From positions 11,393,837 through 11,457,836 of the forward strand of contig NC_087080.1 in NCBI RefSeq assembly GCF_026151205.1: a stretch of DNA of 64,000 nucleotides, in the 5' to 3' direction. The translations under genes were made by a program, and so were the position numbers. The stretch comes from Bolinopsis microptera. Its lineage: Eukaryota; Ctenophora; Tentaculata; Lobata; Bolinopsidae. Shown here piece by piece: positions 53,093-64,000 of the stretch; the first letter of the stretch is position 1, and the number at the start of each line of letters is the position of its first letter. The notes below the pieces were generated by a model, which was not told the origin of the DNA, did not search any database, and saw only the letters and a program-made list of their open reading frames with translations.

Positions 53093-54360
53093 ACAAATAA
53101 AACATGGCCAGCTTGTACCAGCTTTCGTAGTTATCACAAATTATTATATGTGCCTTGCAGAGTGGAGGCAACCATATCCTGAGAAATATAGAGTGCATAC
53201 AACTTAATCTTTCGCACAGACAGGAATTAAAAATATTTTTGCCGCAGGCAAAAATTCTTGATGATTTTGCCCAAACAGAATTGTGTATTTTCATGTGACC
53301 TTAACCTCAAACCTGTGCACGGCATATCCACAATTGCTCCATCCAGAACCCTCTCGCTTGCAGTAGCGCGCGACTGCTTGTTAAACAAGCGCGTCACTGG
53401 TCATAGTAGAGGCTCTTACGGGCAAAAAGACGTGTTTTCTGCTACGAGTTTAGAGACCTAACCGCTAATCGGACACAATAGTATGATGTCTAAGGATCGA
53501 TAATATGTTAAGAAGTATAAATTTTGCCTTATTAGTCACGTGCTATACCAATGCGCGTTTTAAACTTTGACAGTCTATTACTCTAAGGCAAATAGAGTAA
53601 TTATATTCATATTTTGTCAGCAATAAGATCACATTGTTTTCTATTTGGTGTGAAAATATGAGCTAGAACAGACATAATCTCGCTGAGTTATAGCTGTTTG
53701 AAATTTATGATGAACGCGCGGGTGCCAATTGATAACAACTAAATGCTTTTGCGCGTAGTGCGCGTCGAAAATTTGGCAAAAACGCTTGCGGAGTGACAAT
53801 ATTCAAACTTCGATAAAGTATATGAAGTGGGTACTTCTCGGAAAGGAAAAATTTAGGCAAACACGATGTGACTATTTTTGGGTTGATTTAATACAACTGC
53901 AAAAAATTATTCAAACTTCAAGCAAAAAAGTCAAAATTTTTACCACTTTTTTGGATTTTTACCCGCGTAAAAACAGAGGGATTTTTAAAATTTTTAAACC
54001 ATCTTGTGCGGCTGTGTTTTAGCTATTTCCATGCAAGTTTTGCCGACATGCCAACAAAATTAACTTGTTCAAAATATCAAAAAACATGGTTTTTGGCCTA
54101 TTTTTGGCCCAAAAATCGGTTTTTTGCGATTTTACCCGCGTAAACTCAGTCCAATCATCTCGAAACCACTTTTAATCGATTCTACGGTCAAAAATACGTC
54201 TAGGAAGGTGTATCTGGGGTCCCATATCGTATCGAGCAGACAATGCCCGTAAGAGCCTCTACTATCACGCATTGCTACACGTTGTATACCTCTCGTGCAC
54301 GCGAAGCGTGCACGCCGGCCGGCCGGCCGGCGAGAGAGGCTACACAATATACGTAGTCAT

Positions 54361-54394
54361 TAGCGCGGCGTCAGTCATGACTGACGCCGCGCTA
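54361..54394. repeat. Perfect 34-nt palindrome
   Basis: TAGCGCGGCGTCAGTCA / TGACTGACGCCGCGCTA with no spacer, in a GC-rich island. Confidence 0.95.
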
Positions 54395-54754
54395 GTCACG
54401 TGACTTATTGCGCAACAAAATTGTGGAGTTACCTTGACGCTAAACGTTTCGCGCCGGCGGTATATGTAAAGTTTTTAATCATCATCAAAGGACAAAGATG
54501 CATCTAAATAAACGAATATGTTCTTCATGTAACGTGAAATATGTGCAATATTAATATCACCGGCGGTGAGTGTAAAGTTTTTACTGCATTGTCAGAAGGA
54601 CTTTCGACAAATCTGTATCAAATAAAAAGTTCGAAAATCGAGTGTTTAAGTAAATAATTTAAAATATATTCTTGATTTTCTGTTTTCTTGAGAACTGACC
54701 AACAAAATCTTTTTAAACTTTTCAGATAGTTAAATAATTACAATTAAAATTATG

Positions 54755-55262
54755 AAAGTTTGGGCGAATTTCAATGTGCCAAATTTGAGATATCTTCTTA
54801 AACACAAGAAAATATCTCCAAATGGGTGGTTTGCAGTGGTACCGAGGCATATATCTGAAGATCTGACAGATATATTTTCTTTAAACTTTCCAAATAACTA
54901 TATGGTTATAAGACAAATAATCTGTGCAAGTTTGGGCGAGTTTCTAATTGGAGATATCACTTCAAACACAAGAAAATATCTCCAAATCGTTACAATATTT
55001 GGCATGTATCTGAAGATCTGACCGATAGATTTTCTTTAAACTTTCCAGATCGTTATATATAAGACAAATAATCTGTGCGAGTTTGGGCGAATTTCTATGA
55101 ACCGACAGTTTGGAGATATTTTCTTGTGTTTGAAGTGATATCTTAAATTTGGCACATAGAAGTTCGTCCAAACTTGCACAGATTATCCGTCTTATAGCCA
55201 TATATGGCTATAAGACGGATAATCTGTGCAAGTTATATTTATATGTAACTATCTGGAAAGTT
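54755..55262. repeat. Direct and inverted copies of a ~180-bp unit
   Basis: A unit containing AACACAAGAAAATATCTCCAAAT, ATCTGAAGATCTGAC and AAACTTTCCA appears twice in direct order (from about 54,790 and 54,965) and then in inverted order (55,095-55,165). It ends in the 64-nt palindrome. Confidence 0.8.
55171..55234. repeat. Perfect 64-nt palindrome
   Basis: 32 bases beginning AACTTGCACAGATTATCCGT are followed without spacer by their exact reverse complement ending ATAATCTGTGCAAGTT. Confidence 0.95.
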
Positions 55263-55923
55263 CAAAGAAAATCTATCAATCAGATCTTGAGATAATAAAC
55301 TTTCATCAAATATTGTTCTGCGGAACATAACAACAAATGGACCGGAAAGTCCAACTCTGCAGCTGTGTACAATTTTTAAGGTAGCGTCATTAATTTGTAA
55401 CAAAGTTTGAATAAGTTTGTCCGATCATATGCCAATTTAAATGATTTGAATCAATCCATTTGACTGATTGCTGAGGATGCCAAGGTTAACCAAAGTTTGC
55501 TTGTTGTGCGAAGAGACGATTTTTGTCGACAAGCTAGTTTCTTTCAAATTAAACATGTGCAATGTGTAATATTGCTACGGTCGCAAACAGGTAATCAAGC
55601 TGTATATCGACATTAACTGTATATTGACAATTTGACACCTTTATATCCGCAATCGAGATACAGTGTAATCCGATATACAGTATGATTAGCGCATTGTATA
55701 TCACATCCTTGCTAATATGATCAATGTAATGAACCACATGAGCCCCTGTCTTCACGTGATGGTAATTATTGATACGCGGAATAAATGCTCTAGAAAAATC
55801 ATCAGATTATTGCCTTCGATACTAAAGCTTCTACTACTAAAAGTTTTAGACAGAAGAATTGCCGAGTTGTAGAGATGCAGGGATGTATAGTTGTACTTGT
55901 AGACTGTAGAGTTGTAGTAGTTC

Positions 55924-56110
55924 GTAGAAGATGAACTTTCGTAGAAGATGAACTTTCGTAGAAGATGAACTTTCGTAGAAGATGAACTTTCGTAGAAGAT
56001 GAACTTTCGTAGAAGACGAACTTTCGTAGAAGATGAACTCTCATAGAAGATGAACTTTCGTAGAAGATGAACTTTCGTAGAAGATGAACTTTCGTAGAAG
56101 ATGAAGTTTC
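55924..56110. repeat. 17-bp tandem repeat, eleven copies
   Basis: Unit GTAGAAGATGAACTTTC repeated 11 times with a few substitutions. Because 17 is not a multiple of three the repeat cycles through all frames, and on the minus strand it gives overlapping open frames that should not be read as genes. Confidence 0.95.
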
Positions 56111-57649
56111 CAATCATAATTTAGAGCGCTCACATCAACAGTTTTTGGGATCCCAAAGCTATGAGATCTTTTTTTCTGGGTCATTCCATAAATGTCATTA
56201 TATCAGCAAGATGCATAATATTTCAGTTGCGAATATCCAGATTCCTATCGGATATTATATTTAGCTGCCAATGATGACTGCCATCTACTGCAAAGTGCTC
56301 TGGGCTGTTGTGATGTGGCGAGTCAGAGGTTAGAGTCGCAGTTTGCGTACGCTAGGACCTTCTCTGGATTAGAATTAGAATTCGCGCGCGCTCAAAAGGG
56401 GTTACAGCGTGTGTCAAATCACGCAGTACGCGTAGACTCATGGCTATACTAGGTAAATATCACAACATATTTAAATAGTATAGTAAAGCCAAAAGCATAC
56501 ATAAACATTACTTGGGGGCCTCAGCACTCAGGCTATCATGTTCCTAAACATAATTAGAGATTCGGCGGAATGACAGGCTGAGCGCGGCCCAGTAAACATA
56601 AGCAATAAAGGCATATACAATAAAAGAATAATAAAGGTTGCATGCGACTTTTCGCGCGCGAAGTGCGCGCGCCGCCGAATATGTAACACGTATCAAAATA
56701 GAGGTAACGAATAAACTCAGTTTTATTTTGACAACTGACAACAACATTTTTGATTTTGATATGAGGTTTTGATTGACGATGCCAATTTTTGCAGATTGCA
56801 TATCGTTATTCTTTGCTCTGCGAATTCGTTGATGCGAATCAATAAGAATGACAGTTTCAAATTTGCGCGGCGCGTCGAAACGTCGAAGTCCTCTTAATTG
56901 GCGGTTCGAACATTGTAAATTGTACGCGTTTGGATTTTTGATTAGAGTTCATAGAAACCTTAACTGTCAATTGTTCGCAGCTCTGCGAGGCCCAATACTT
57001 GTAGCGAATTTAGCCGATCTAACGAAATCGCGGCAATACAAGTTTGGTTGACGGATGTACGTTTTAATTGACGATGTTGGATGTCAATTTCACATAGCCA
57101 TGTGCCTACGCGTACTGCGTGACGCGCTACTGCAAGCGAGAGGGCTCTGGTTAGAACAAGATGTCAATTCATCGCAGCTCGGCGAAGCACAGCGCATTTC
57201 GCCGATCTAGCGAGGCACAGTTTCGCAGCACAGTTTACAGTAAAGTTGTAGCGCAATGCGTTACTGTGCCGCGCCGCGCACTCAATGAAGCTTCTCACAG
57301 CGACAGATCGGCGAAATGCGCTATTGTTGATTGTGCCGCGCCGAGCTGCGATGAATTGATATCGTCAATTAAACAGTAACACATCGCACTACAAACGGAT
57401 GTTATTCGTTTAAATTTATTCGAAGTAGTGCGCACCGCTTTCTTCTAGCTCGAAATGGCCCGATGGTTCACGCGCTTGTTTCATTTTGCCGCCTTCGGCG
57501 GTCGCGCGCTACTGCAAGCGAGAGGGCTCTGGTTAGAGCACGCCCGACGGCAAGTGCTACGAAGTAGCGCGCGCCGGGCCAGACCATTAACAATGGCCAA
57601 TACAAACTTAAACCCTCGTTAACGTTTGGGTAACTTAATTTGTTGACTT

Positions 57650-57750
57650 GTAGCGAGATGCACTACTGGGTCGCGCCGCGCATCAAATAATTCTTCTCGC
57701 AACCACGTATGCAGATCGGCGAGATGCGAAGGATTGACATCGTGAATCAA
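57650..57750. repeat. Right arm of the 4.7-kb spaced inverted repeat
   Basis: Reverse complement of 52,971-53,092 with small differences, including an extra CAACCACGTATG segment. Confidence 0.75.
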
Positions 57751-58500
57751 TTAGTTGACGTATCATTTGTTCTTGATCATATCGTCTAAAGAACACAACT
57801 GGCATTTTTATATATCCTCAAAGTGTTCGTAACCAAAATGACATCAATCTTTTCATTTGACGAATTCTTCTCCAAAAATCTTTGCAATTCAGATCACGTA
57901 GCAATAACAAATGTTGACGGATGTTACTCGTCTAAATTTCTTCGAAGTAGCGCGCGCCGCTTTCTTCTCGAAATGTTATGTGGCCCGATGGCAAGAGCTA
58001 CGAAGTAGCGCGCGCCGGGCCAAATCATTAACAATGGTCAATAACAAATGTAAATCTTGCGTAACCAAGTAAATTTTATTTTATTTTTCATTTTCAAAAC
58101 GTTTTTGTGTGCAAACATTTATTTTGGTTGACGATGTCAACCCATCGAGATCGTTGCTCTGCGAAGCAAAAACGCTAGTTCGCGCGGCGCGTCGAAGCGG
58201 CGAAGTCCTCCAAACATTTATTGGGTACCTATCGCTCCATCAAGTTAAATTTCTGCCAAAACTAATGAAATGCTGTTCAATGATATTTATTTATAATTTT
58301 ACAAGATACAAATTTTTTTGAAACGATCTTAAAATACTAATTTTGTTTGTGTGCCGCGCGCTAAAAAATTGTGATTGAAATCGAGCGCTACCATAGCATT
58401 TTCTTAACAACCTTGCAACCCATTGTAAATTTTGAAAGGATTGTGTGGTGCTCGTGTTTTCTGTCTCCGTTTTCTTCAGTTTAGTTTGATTTGAAGATCA

Positions 58501-61456
58501 GTAAAAGAAGAATACAAGAAACTGAGTCAAAGCAATGATGAATATCTATGTACAAGATGCCTAAAAACAACATCAAAGGACGCTGATACTGTGGTAGAAG
58601 AGGCAAAGGAGTGCTGTTTCCCAGATCATGAAAATGTAAGTGATCCATCTCGATTGAAATTAGGACCATGGAATAGTTGGGAAGTTCTGACAAAATGTGA
58701 GGAAATATATGGTGTTATAGTTAAATGGAGAAGAAACATATTTTTGCTTCCCTCAGGGGCGGCAGGAAAAGCATTCATCGAAGAAATGACTAAAGTGGCC
58801 AACAATTTCACATCAGGCAGTGCTATGGAATCAGTGACCATCACCCTATTGATGATAATGCCATCACTGCTGTTGCAGAAACCCTCAAAGAGGTCCAAAG
58901 CAAAGGAACACACTGAAGTGTTGAAGAGAAGACTTGTTTTGTGGCAGGCAGGTAAGCTAGAAGAGCTGCTGCGAGAAGGACAGGAGATTCAGAGGAGATT
59001 GGGAAAGGGGAAGCATAAACATGGCCATGTTGAGAGAGTCTTCACTCGACTTATGATGAAAGGAAAAGTCAGTGCAGCAATGCGGTGGATTGGTGAAAAT
59101 GCCACTGGGATTCTTGAACCTACTCCAGATGTGATTAAAGTGCTGAAAGAGAAGCATCCCAAGGCATCACCTGCATCAAAGGGAAGCTGTCTGAGTGGAC
59201 GAGTGAGGAGGGTAGAGCCGGTTATATTTGACAGTATTGACGGGGAATCGATAAGACAAGCAGCAAAGAGAGTACAGGGTGCTGCAGGGCCTTCAGGGAT
59301 GGATGCGGATGCATGGAAGAGACTACTGTGTTCTAAACAGTTTGGTAAGAAGTGTGAGGATCTATGTAATGCCATAGCAGGGATAGCAAGGAAACTATGT
59401 GTCCGGAATTTGGATCCAACGCTGTTGACCTCATTGACAGCATGTCGACTTTTCCCCCTGGATAAAAAGCCTGGAGTCAGGCCAGTAGGCATAGGTGAAG
59501 TATTAAGAAGGATAATAGGGAAAACAGTAATGACCCTCCTACAGAAAGATCTGGTTGGAGCCACTGCTCCTATTCAAGTTTGTGCTGGTCTTCAGGGAGG
59601 AGTGGAAGCAGCAGTCCATGCTGCAAGGGACTGCTTTGAAGACCCTGAAACTGAAGCTATCATCTTAGTGGATGCAGAGAATGCATTTAACTTGCTGAAC
59701 CGAGAGGCTGCTCTCAACAACATGAACATCGTTTGTCCAGAAGTTGCTACTTACATTATGAACACCTACAGAATACCTGCTAGGCTGTTCATTTCAGGAG
59801 GAGATGAGCATCTTTTTAGTGAAGAAGGGACCACACAAGGTGATCCACCTGCCATGGGATTTTATGCCTGTGGTACAATACCATTGATTGATGCAAGAAA
59901 CATTGAGAGAAAGGTGACTCAGATCTGGTATGCTGATGACTCTGCTGCTGGGGGAAAACTGGACCTGAAATAAGGAAGTGGTGGGATAACCTCTGTATTA
60001 AAGGACCACTCTTTGGATACAACCCTAAATCTTCTAAAACATGGGTGATAGTCAAGCCTGAGCACGAAGAGAAGGCAAGAACCCTATTCCCAGATGTCAA
60101 TGTGACAAGCATTGGTCAACGATATCTGGGCAGCTTCATAGAAACAGACCAAGGAAAAGAGGCTTTCATTGAGGAAATAGTTCAAGAATGGTGTCGTGAT
60201 CTTAAACAGTTAAGTGATATAGCATCAAGAGAACCTCAAATAGCATACAGTGCATACATGTATGGGCTTAGTAAAAGATGGAACTATGTGTGCAGAACTA
60301 CCCCAGGAGTTGCAGATAGGCTCACTCCTCTAGAACAAGTAACACGTGATGAGTTTATCCCAGCTATCATAAACAGGCTGTTTAGCTGCACTGATGAACT
60401 AAGGAACATAATGGCTCTACCACCAAGATATGGAGGATTGGGTATACCAGTTATGATGGAAATGGCAGACCGAGAGTACAATTTCTCATGTAGAGCCACA
60501 AAACCCCTTAAAGAAGCTATTCTCAAGCAGATAGACAACTACACAGAGGACTGGAGACACAGTAAAGGAGTGAAAACTGAGATAACGACTGAACAAAATC
60601 TCTTTTATCAACAAAAACAAGCAGAAATACGCCAGGAGCTCGAGTCAACACCACTGGCAAAGTTGATGTTCCAACTAGCAGCTGAGAAAGGGGCAAGTGC
60701 TTGGTTAACAGCACTACCTTTAAAAGAGTATGGATATCTGATGAATAAACAACAGTTCTCAGATGCAATAGCTCTCAGATACAACCTGAACCTAAAGGAC
60801 TGCCCTAAAACATGTACGTGTGGCCAGAAATACTCAGCAAACCATGCGCTCATCTGCAAACTTGGTGGATATGTGTCACTGCGGCACAACTCGCTGAGAG
60901 ACACCTTTGCAGAACTAATGAGAACTGTGAAATGCAAGGATGTGCAGACTGAGCCAGTTCTTCTTCCAGTTGATGGTCTAGAGTTACCAGCAAGGGAACA
61001 GTCCTAGGAGACCAAGCCAGGCTGGACATTTCTGCAAGATCGATTTGGAATGCTTCAGAGAGGGCATTTTTTGATGTAAGGGTATTTCATGCCCCAGCCC
61101 CCTCCAATGCAAGCAAACCGATACCAGCAATGTACCTGTCCCATGAAAATGAGAAAAAGCGATGTTACAATGCAAGGGTTCTTGAAGTGGAGAAAGGAAG
61201 CTTCACACCTTTAGTGTTCTCGACTTCTGGTGGAATGGGTGGTGAAGCTGAGAGACTGGTCAAGAAGCTGGCCAGTAAGATGGAGTACCACACTGGCCAG
61301 AGGTACTCAGACGCTGTAGGATACATAAGAAAGCGCCTTCGCTTTGAAATCCTTAGAACAACAGTGATTTCTCTCCGTGGAGACAGAGGTGCGAGAAAAA
61401 ACATTGTTGATATAAACAGTCTAGATCTTAACTTGGAGCCACAAGGCCAAGGGTAA
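58501..61456 (+). pseudogene. R2-like non-LTR retrotransposon ORF, decayed in three frames
   Basis: Frame 1 (about 58,501-59,973) has a Cys pair (YLCTRC) and a helical N-terminal region. RT motifs follow: LFPLDKKPGVRPVGIGEVLR, AIILVDAENAFNLLNR, EGTTQGDPPAMGFYACG and IWYADD. Frame 3 (to 61,007) continues with IRKWWDNL, the thumb-like region and a knuckle TCTCGQKYSANHALIC (C-x-C-x7-H-x4-C). Frame 2 (to 61,456) carries GDQARLDIS, FFDVRVFHAPAPS and ARVLEVEKGSFTPLVFS, which fit the D...E-x-(E/K) core of a restriction-like endonuclease. RT followed by a CCHC knuckle and a restriction-like endonuclease is the R2/NeSL arrangement. One-base shifts occur near 59,965 and 60,990. The flanks show no obvious target duplication. 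Confidence 0.75.
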
Positions 61457-62350
61457 TTTTTGATTGTTAAGGGAATTTTTTGAATTCTTAAAGGGTTGAT
61501 TTTATATAGGGTCATTGCTATATTATGTGTATATTGTTTGAATAATTTTATATATATATTAAAAATTTAACTGGGTTATAGTACAATCAAGTGTTGTATA
61601 GTATAGTTATAGTGCTACTACTAATATTTCAATATTGCTGAGATACCCACATATGTATGCAGTTTTACCGATTTGATGTGGCGTTACTTTTAACAAGACT
61701 CTAGATCTTTTGGCTGGGTATGAATAGGATTGGTCGGTGGTCCTAATCTTGAGTCCTGCGAAACACCTGACCTTACCTGAGAGGAAGAAGCCTTGGATAT
61801 CTATTTTGGCTGGTTATCAATAGGATTGGCTGGGTATGAACAGGATTGGTCCTAACATTGAGCTTCGGAAACACCTGACCTTACCTGACTGGAAGCAGAC
61901 ATTTTATTTCCTTGGGTATCTAATTTGGGGGCAGTGAGTGGTCCTCTGGTTGACATTGAAGCATGACCAGTTCTGCTCAGACAGTTATAAATGGCTTAAC
62001 TTAAAATTTGTGTTTGACTGAAATTGGCACTAAATTAGGCTAGGAAGGGCCCTTTATGGTACCTTCTAGTACATACGCTGGATTGTAATCTGACAACTAC
62101 TTAATTTGTTCTTTGAGTGATGCGTTGTGTTATATCAATCTCCCCTGCAGATAAATCGTTAGATTTGTTCATCGAGTCTGATTGAACATTTGGACAACTC
62201 AGAATGGCATACAAATTGTTTTGTTTTTTGATATTAACTGATGCATTTTATGTATTAAACCTGAAATTGATTGATAGTTTAACCTTGCTACAGTTGTTAC
62301 TATCCCTACTACATCAGATAATGGCTGTTACTGGTCTATGCTGAAAGGAG
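61457..62350. other. Spacer upstream of the SNX14 gene with a ~100-bp tandem duplication
   Basis: Between about 61,707 and 61,905 a unit with TTGGCTGGGTATGAA.AGGATTGGT and GAAACACCTGACCTTACCTGA occurs twice. The rest is AT-rich and should contain the SNX14 promoter and 5' untranslated region, but no element can be singled out. Confidence 0.5.
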
Positions 62351-63973
62351 ATGATTATCAATGCTTTGACCAGCGTTGGTAGATCTTATGAAGAGACTCG
62401 AAATGTGACAATAACACTCGCGACACTGATAGGATTTATATTTATTGTATCAGTTCAACATCCTGTCTTTGTTTTGTACCTATGGCTATTTTCTGGCGGC
62501 ATGGCAATTGGGGTATTTGTGCTGCAACGATATGTAACTCCACCTAGTATCTGGATTTTTGGGTACCTCTTCAAACTAAAATACAGACCATATAAAATTT
62601 TACCAGTTCCATCTGTGAAATATGTTCAGTGTCCTGTTTGTGACAAACAAAACTGCCGTCGTCATGAAGTCCAAGTAAAATCAGATCAGATATGGAAAGG
62701 GATGATGATACCAGAAAAAATTGATGAAAAGATTGAAGAGTTTTGTCAGTTGTTATTAGTTCATCATATTTACTATTGGTATCATCCCATCAGTAAGAAT
62801 TCTGATTTCCTCCATGACGTCAGATGTATCTTCCGCTTCATAGCTGCTTCTTTGATACGAATCAGCATGCAACTGGATATTGGTTTGTAGTTTTGCATGT
62901 TATTCTAATCTTTCAATATCAATTTGTTGCAAAATGCAAAAATGTTGATTTGGCAAGACAAAATCGTGTTATGTGGTTCTTGTATATAATGCCCCTTGAA
63001 ACTTTTACACATACCATTTCCAAATTTTGACTTTTCAAAGCAAAACATTTAAAAATGTCTACAAAGCATCACTGATAATTTTTAGGAAAGATAGTGACTG
63101 AAAAGCTGATTCCCTTGGGAGTGGTTCATCTGGATAATCACGTTAAAACTAAACAAAAGCACCCTAACGTCAGTAGAGACGAACTTGCGAAATTAACTTT
63201 GGAAGAGTATGGTGAGAATCTCCACATAGCTCTAACAAGTGAAGACTCTGAGAACAGGTTTACTCTTTCTCTTATTTCCTGACTGAAATTGTGAACTGCT
63301 GTAAATTGGTTAATTCTAAAAACATTTGATAGTCTATAAATCACATTGATATAAATTATTTAAGCTTATATAACCTATTTTCTCTTCTCCTCTTAGCATC
63401 TAATTTTATTAATATCCAGATATCTACGATCCCTAGTCGAGTTGCTGCTACCCTACTTAGTTCCTGAGGGTAGACTCAGTGCTCCCAAAGCTAACACCTT
63501 CATTAGAGAGCTTGTTGCCATGGTGATGCTTAAAACCGGAGTTGATTTGATTGCTGCTCCAGATTTTATAAACCTTATGATCAGGATGTTGCTAGACCCT
63601 GAAACTATGAAGGTTTGGTTAATTAAATAACTATAGTTTCAAACTAGACCTCTAAATTCAATAGGTATAACCTAATGTAGAATATAAGTCACTGGTAAAG
63701 TTATAAAGTTTTATATCCACTTCCAGAATGGCACACAGTCACTCAAATATCATTCTGTCATTACTATTTTAGTAACCTAATAATATGTGACTATTTATAT
63801 TTTATATGGTAACCTTACAAAAATGCTCATCCCAGGAACACAAGCTTCCTCCTTCACGCAAAGTAGAGCTCCTTTCAAACTTTGTGGTAGGAACTTCCAG
63901 TCTACAGAACTCCCAGTATTACAACCTGGAGGATCTCCTCTTTAACCAGACAAACCTCTACTCGTTTATGCAG
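62351..63973 (+). CDS. SNX14: Sorting nexin 14 orthologue, first four exons
   Basis: Exons 62,351-62,882, 63,086-63,257, 63,420-63,612 and 63,836-63,973 join in phase across GT-AG introns. ATG is preceded in frame by TGA. The product begins with two hydrophobic segments (TLATLIGFIFIVSV and VLYLWLFSGGMAIGVFVL), as in the ER-anchored SNX13/14/19/25 family. The SNX14-like Cys/His stretch (CPVCDKQNCRRH) follows, then a PXA domain (DEKIEEFCQLLLVHHIYYWY, FRFIAASLIRI, LTLEEYGENLHIALTSEDSE, LVELLLPYLVPEG, FIRELVAMVMLK). Exon 4 begins the approach to the RGS domain (LEDLLFNQTNLYSFMQ). The family tethers the ER to lipid droplets and endolysosomes and affects lipid handling. RGS, PX and C-terminal domains lie beyond the right edge. 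Confidence 0.85.
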
Positions 63974-64000
63974 GTTAGTTTTGTAAAATTAAAATTTTCG

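Larger units (their letters stand above)
53093..57649. other. Gene-poor, palindrome-rich region
   Basis: No coding region supported. GC-rich islands with GCGCGC, (CCGG)n at 54,315-54,331 and repeated CGCTACTGCAAGCGAGAGGG motifs alternate with AT-rich DNA. Short inverted and direct duplications are frequent. Listed separately below are the strongest repeats. The texture resembles nested non-autonomous DNA elements. Confidence 0.5.

Noticed and set aside
55752-56117. Two minus-strand frames of 121 and 103 codons
   Set aside because: Created by the 17-bp tandem repeat cycling through frames; no supporting features outside it.

Overview
This looks like nuclear DNA of an intron-rich, AT-rich animal. 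Spliced genes with GT-AG introns, a sorting nexin 14 orthologue, tandem seven-transmembrane receptor genes, and at least six retroelement or DNA-transposon families support that. The transposon mix (CR1-like and R2-like LINEs, a Penelope relative, hAT-like and pogo-like miniature elements) would suit a cnidarian or another early-branching metazoan, but nothing here fixes the species. No operons, CRISPR arrays, tRNA or rRNA genes were recognised.

Left third (1-16 kb, mostly minus strand). There is a degenerate acidic open frame at the left edge, two small basic/coiled-coil ORFs, an exon with a textbook RanBP2-type zinc finger, and a run of short spliced exons. Among the exons are a CCHC zinc knuckle whose first two cysteines are split by an intron, and several exons that exist in diverged duplicate. 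One duplicate is disrupted by a 149-bp hAT-like element with an 8-bp target duplication. A Penelope-type GIY-YIG endonuclease remnant lies at 14.6 kb.

Middle (16-37 kb). Two related segments each carry a two-exon 7TM receptor gene plus a truncated second receptor copy. The first receptor (19,488-20,806) is intact. The other three are broken by a homopolymer frameshift, small insertions, stop loss or truncation. The 3' modules occur in swapped order in the two segments. A nearly complete 4.7-kb CR1-like LINE sits inside the second segment with a 5-bp target duplication. A Ty3-like gag/pol-tail remnant sits in the first.

Right-middle (37-49 kb). This part holds transposase-like fragments (DUF4218-like and DUF7869-like), a cluster of duplicated small exons on the minus strand, and a coherent six-exon plus-strand gene (43,489-46,482). 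That gene is predicted to make a 256-residue protein with an N-terminal MGNC acylation-type signal, a long Pro-Ala repeat and a C-terminal coiled coil. More spliced exons follow to 48.8 kb.

Right third (49-64 kb). A 3.4-kb foldback-like element is filled with about 2.9 kb of impure TCC repeat. About 5.5 kb of palindrome-rich, GC-patchy, gene-poor DNA follows, then a three-frame decayed R2-like retrotransposon. The window ends in the first four exons of an SNX14 orthologue, which continues past the right edge.
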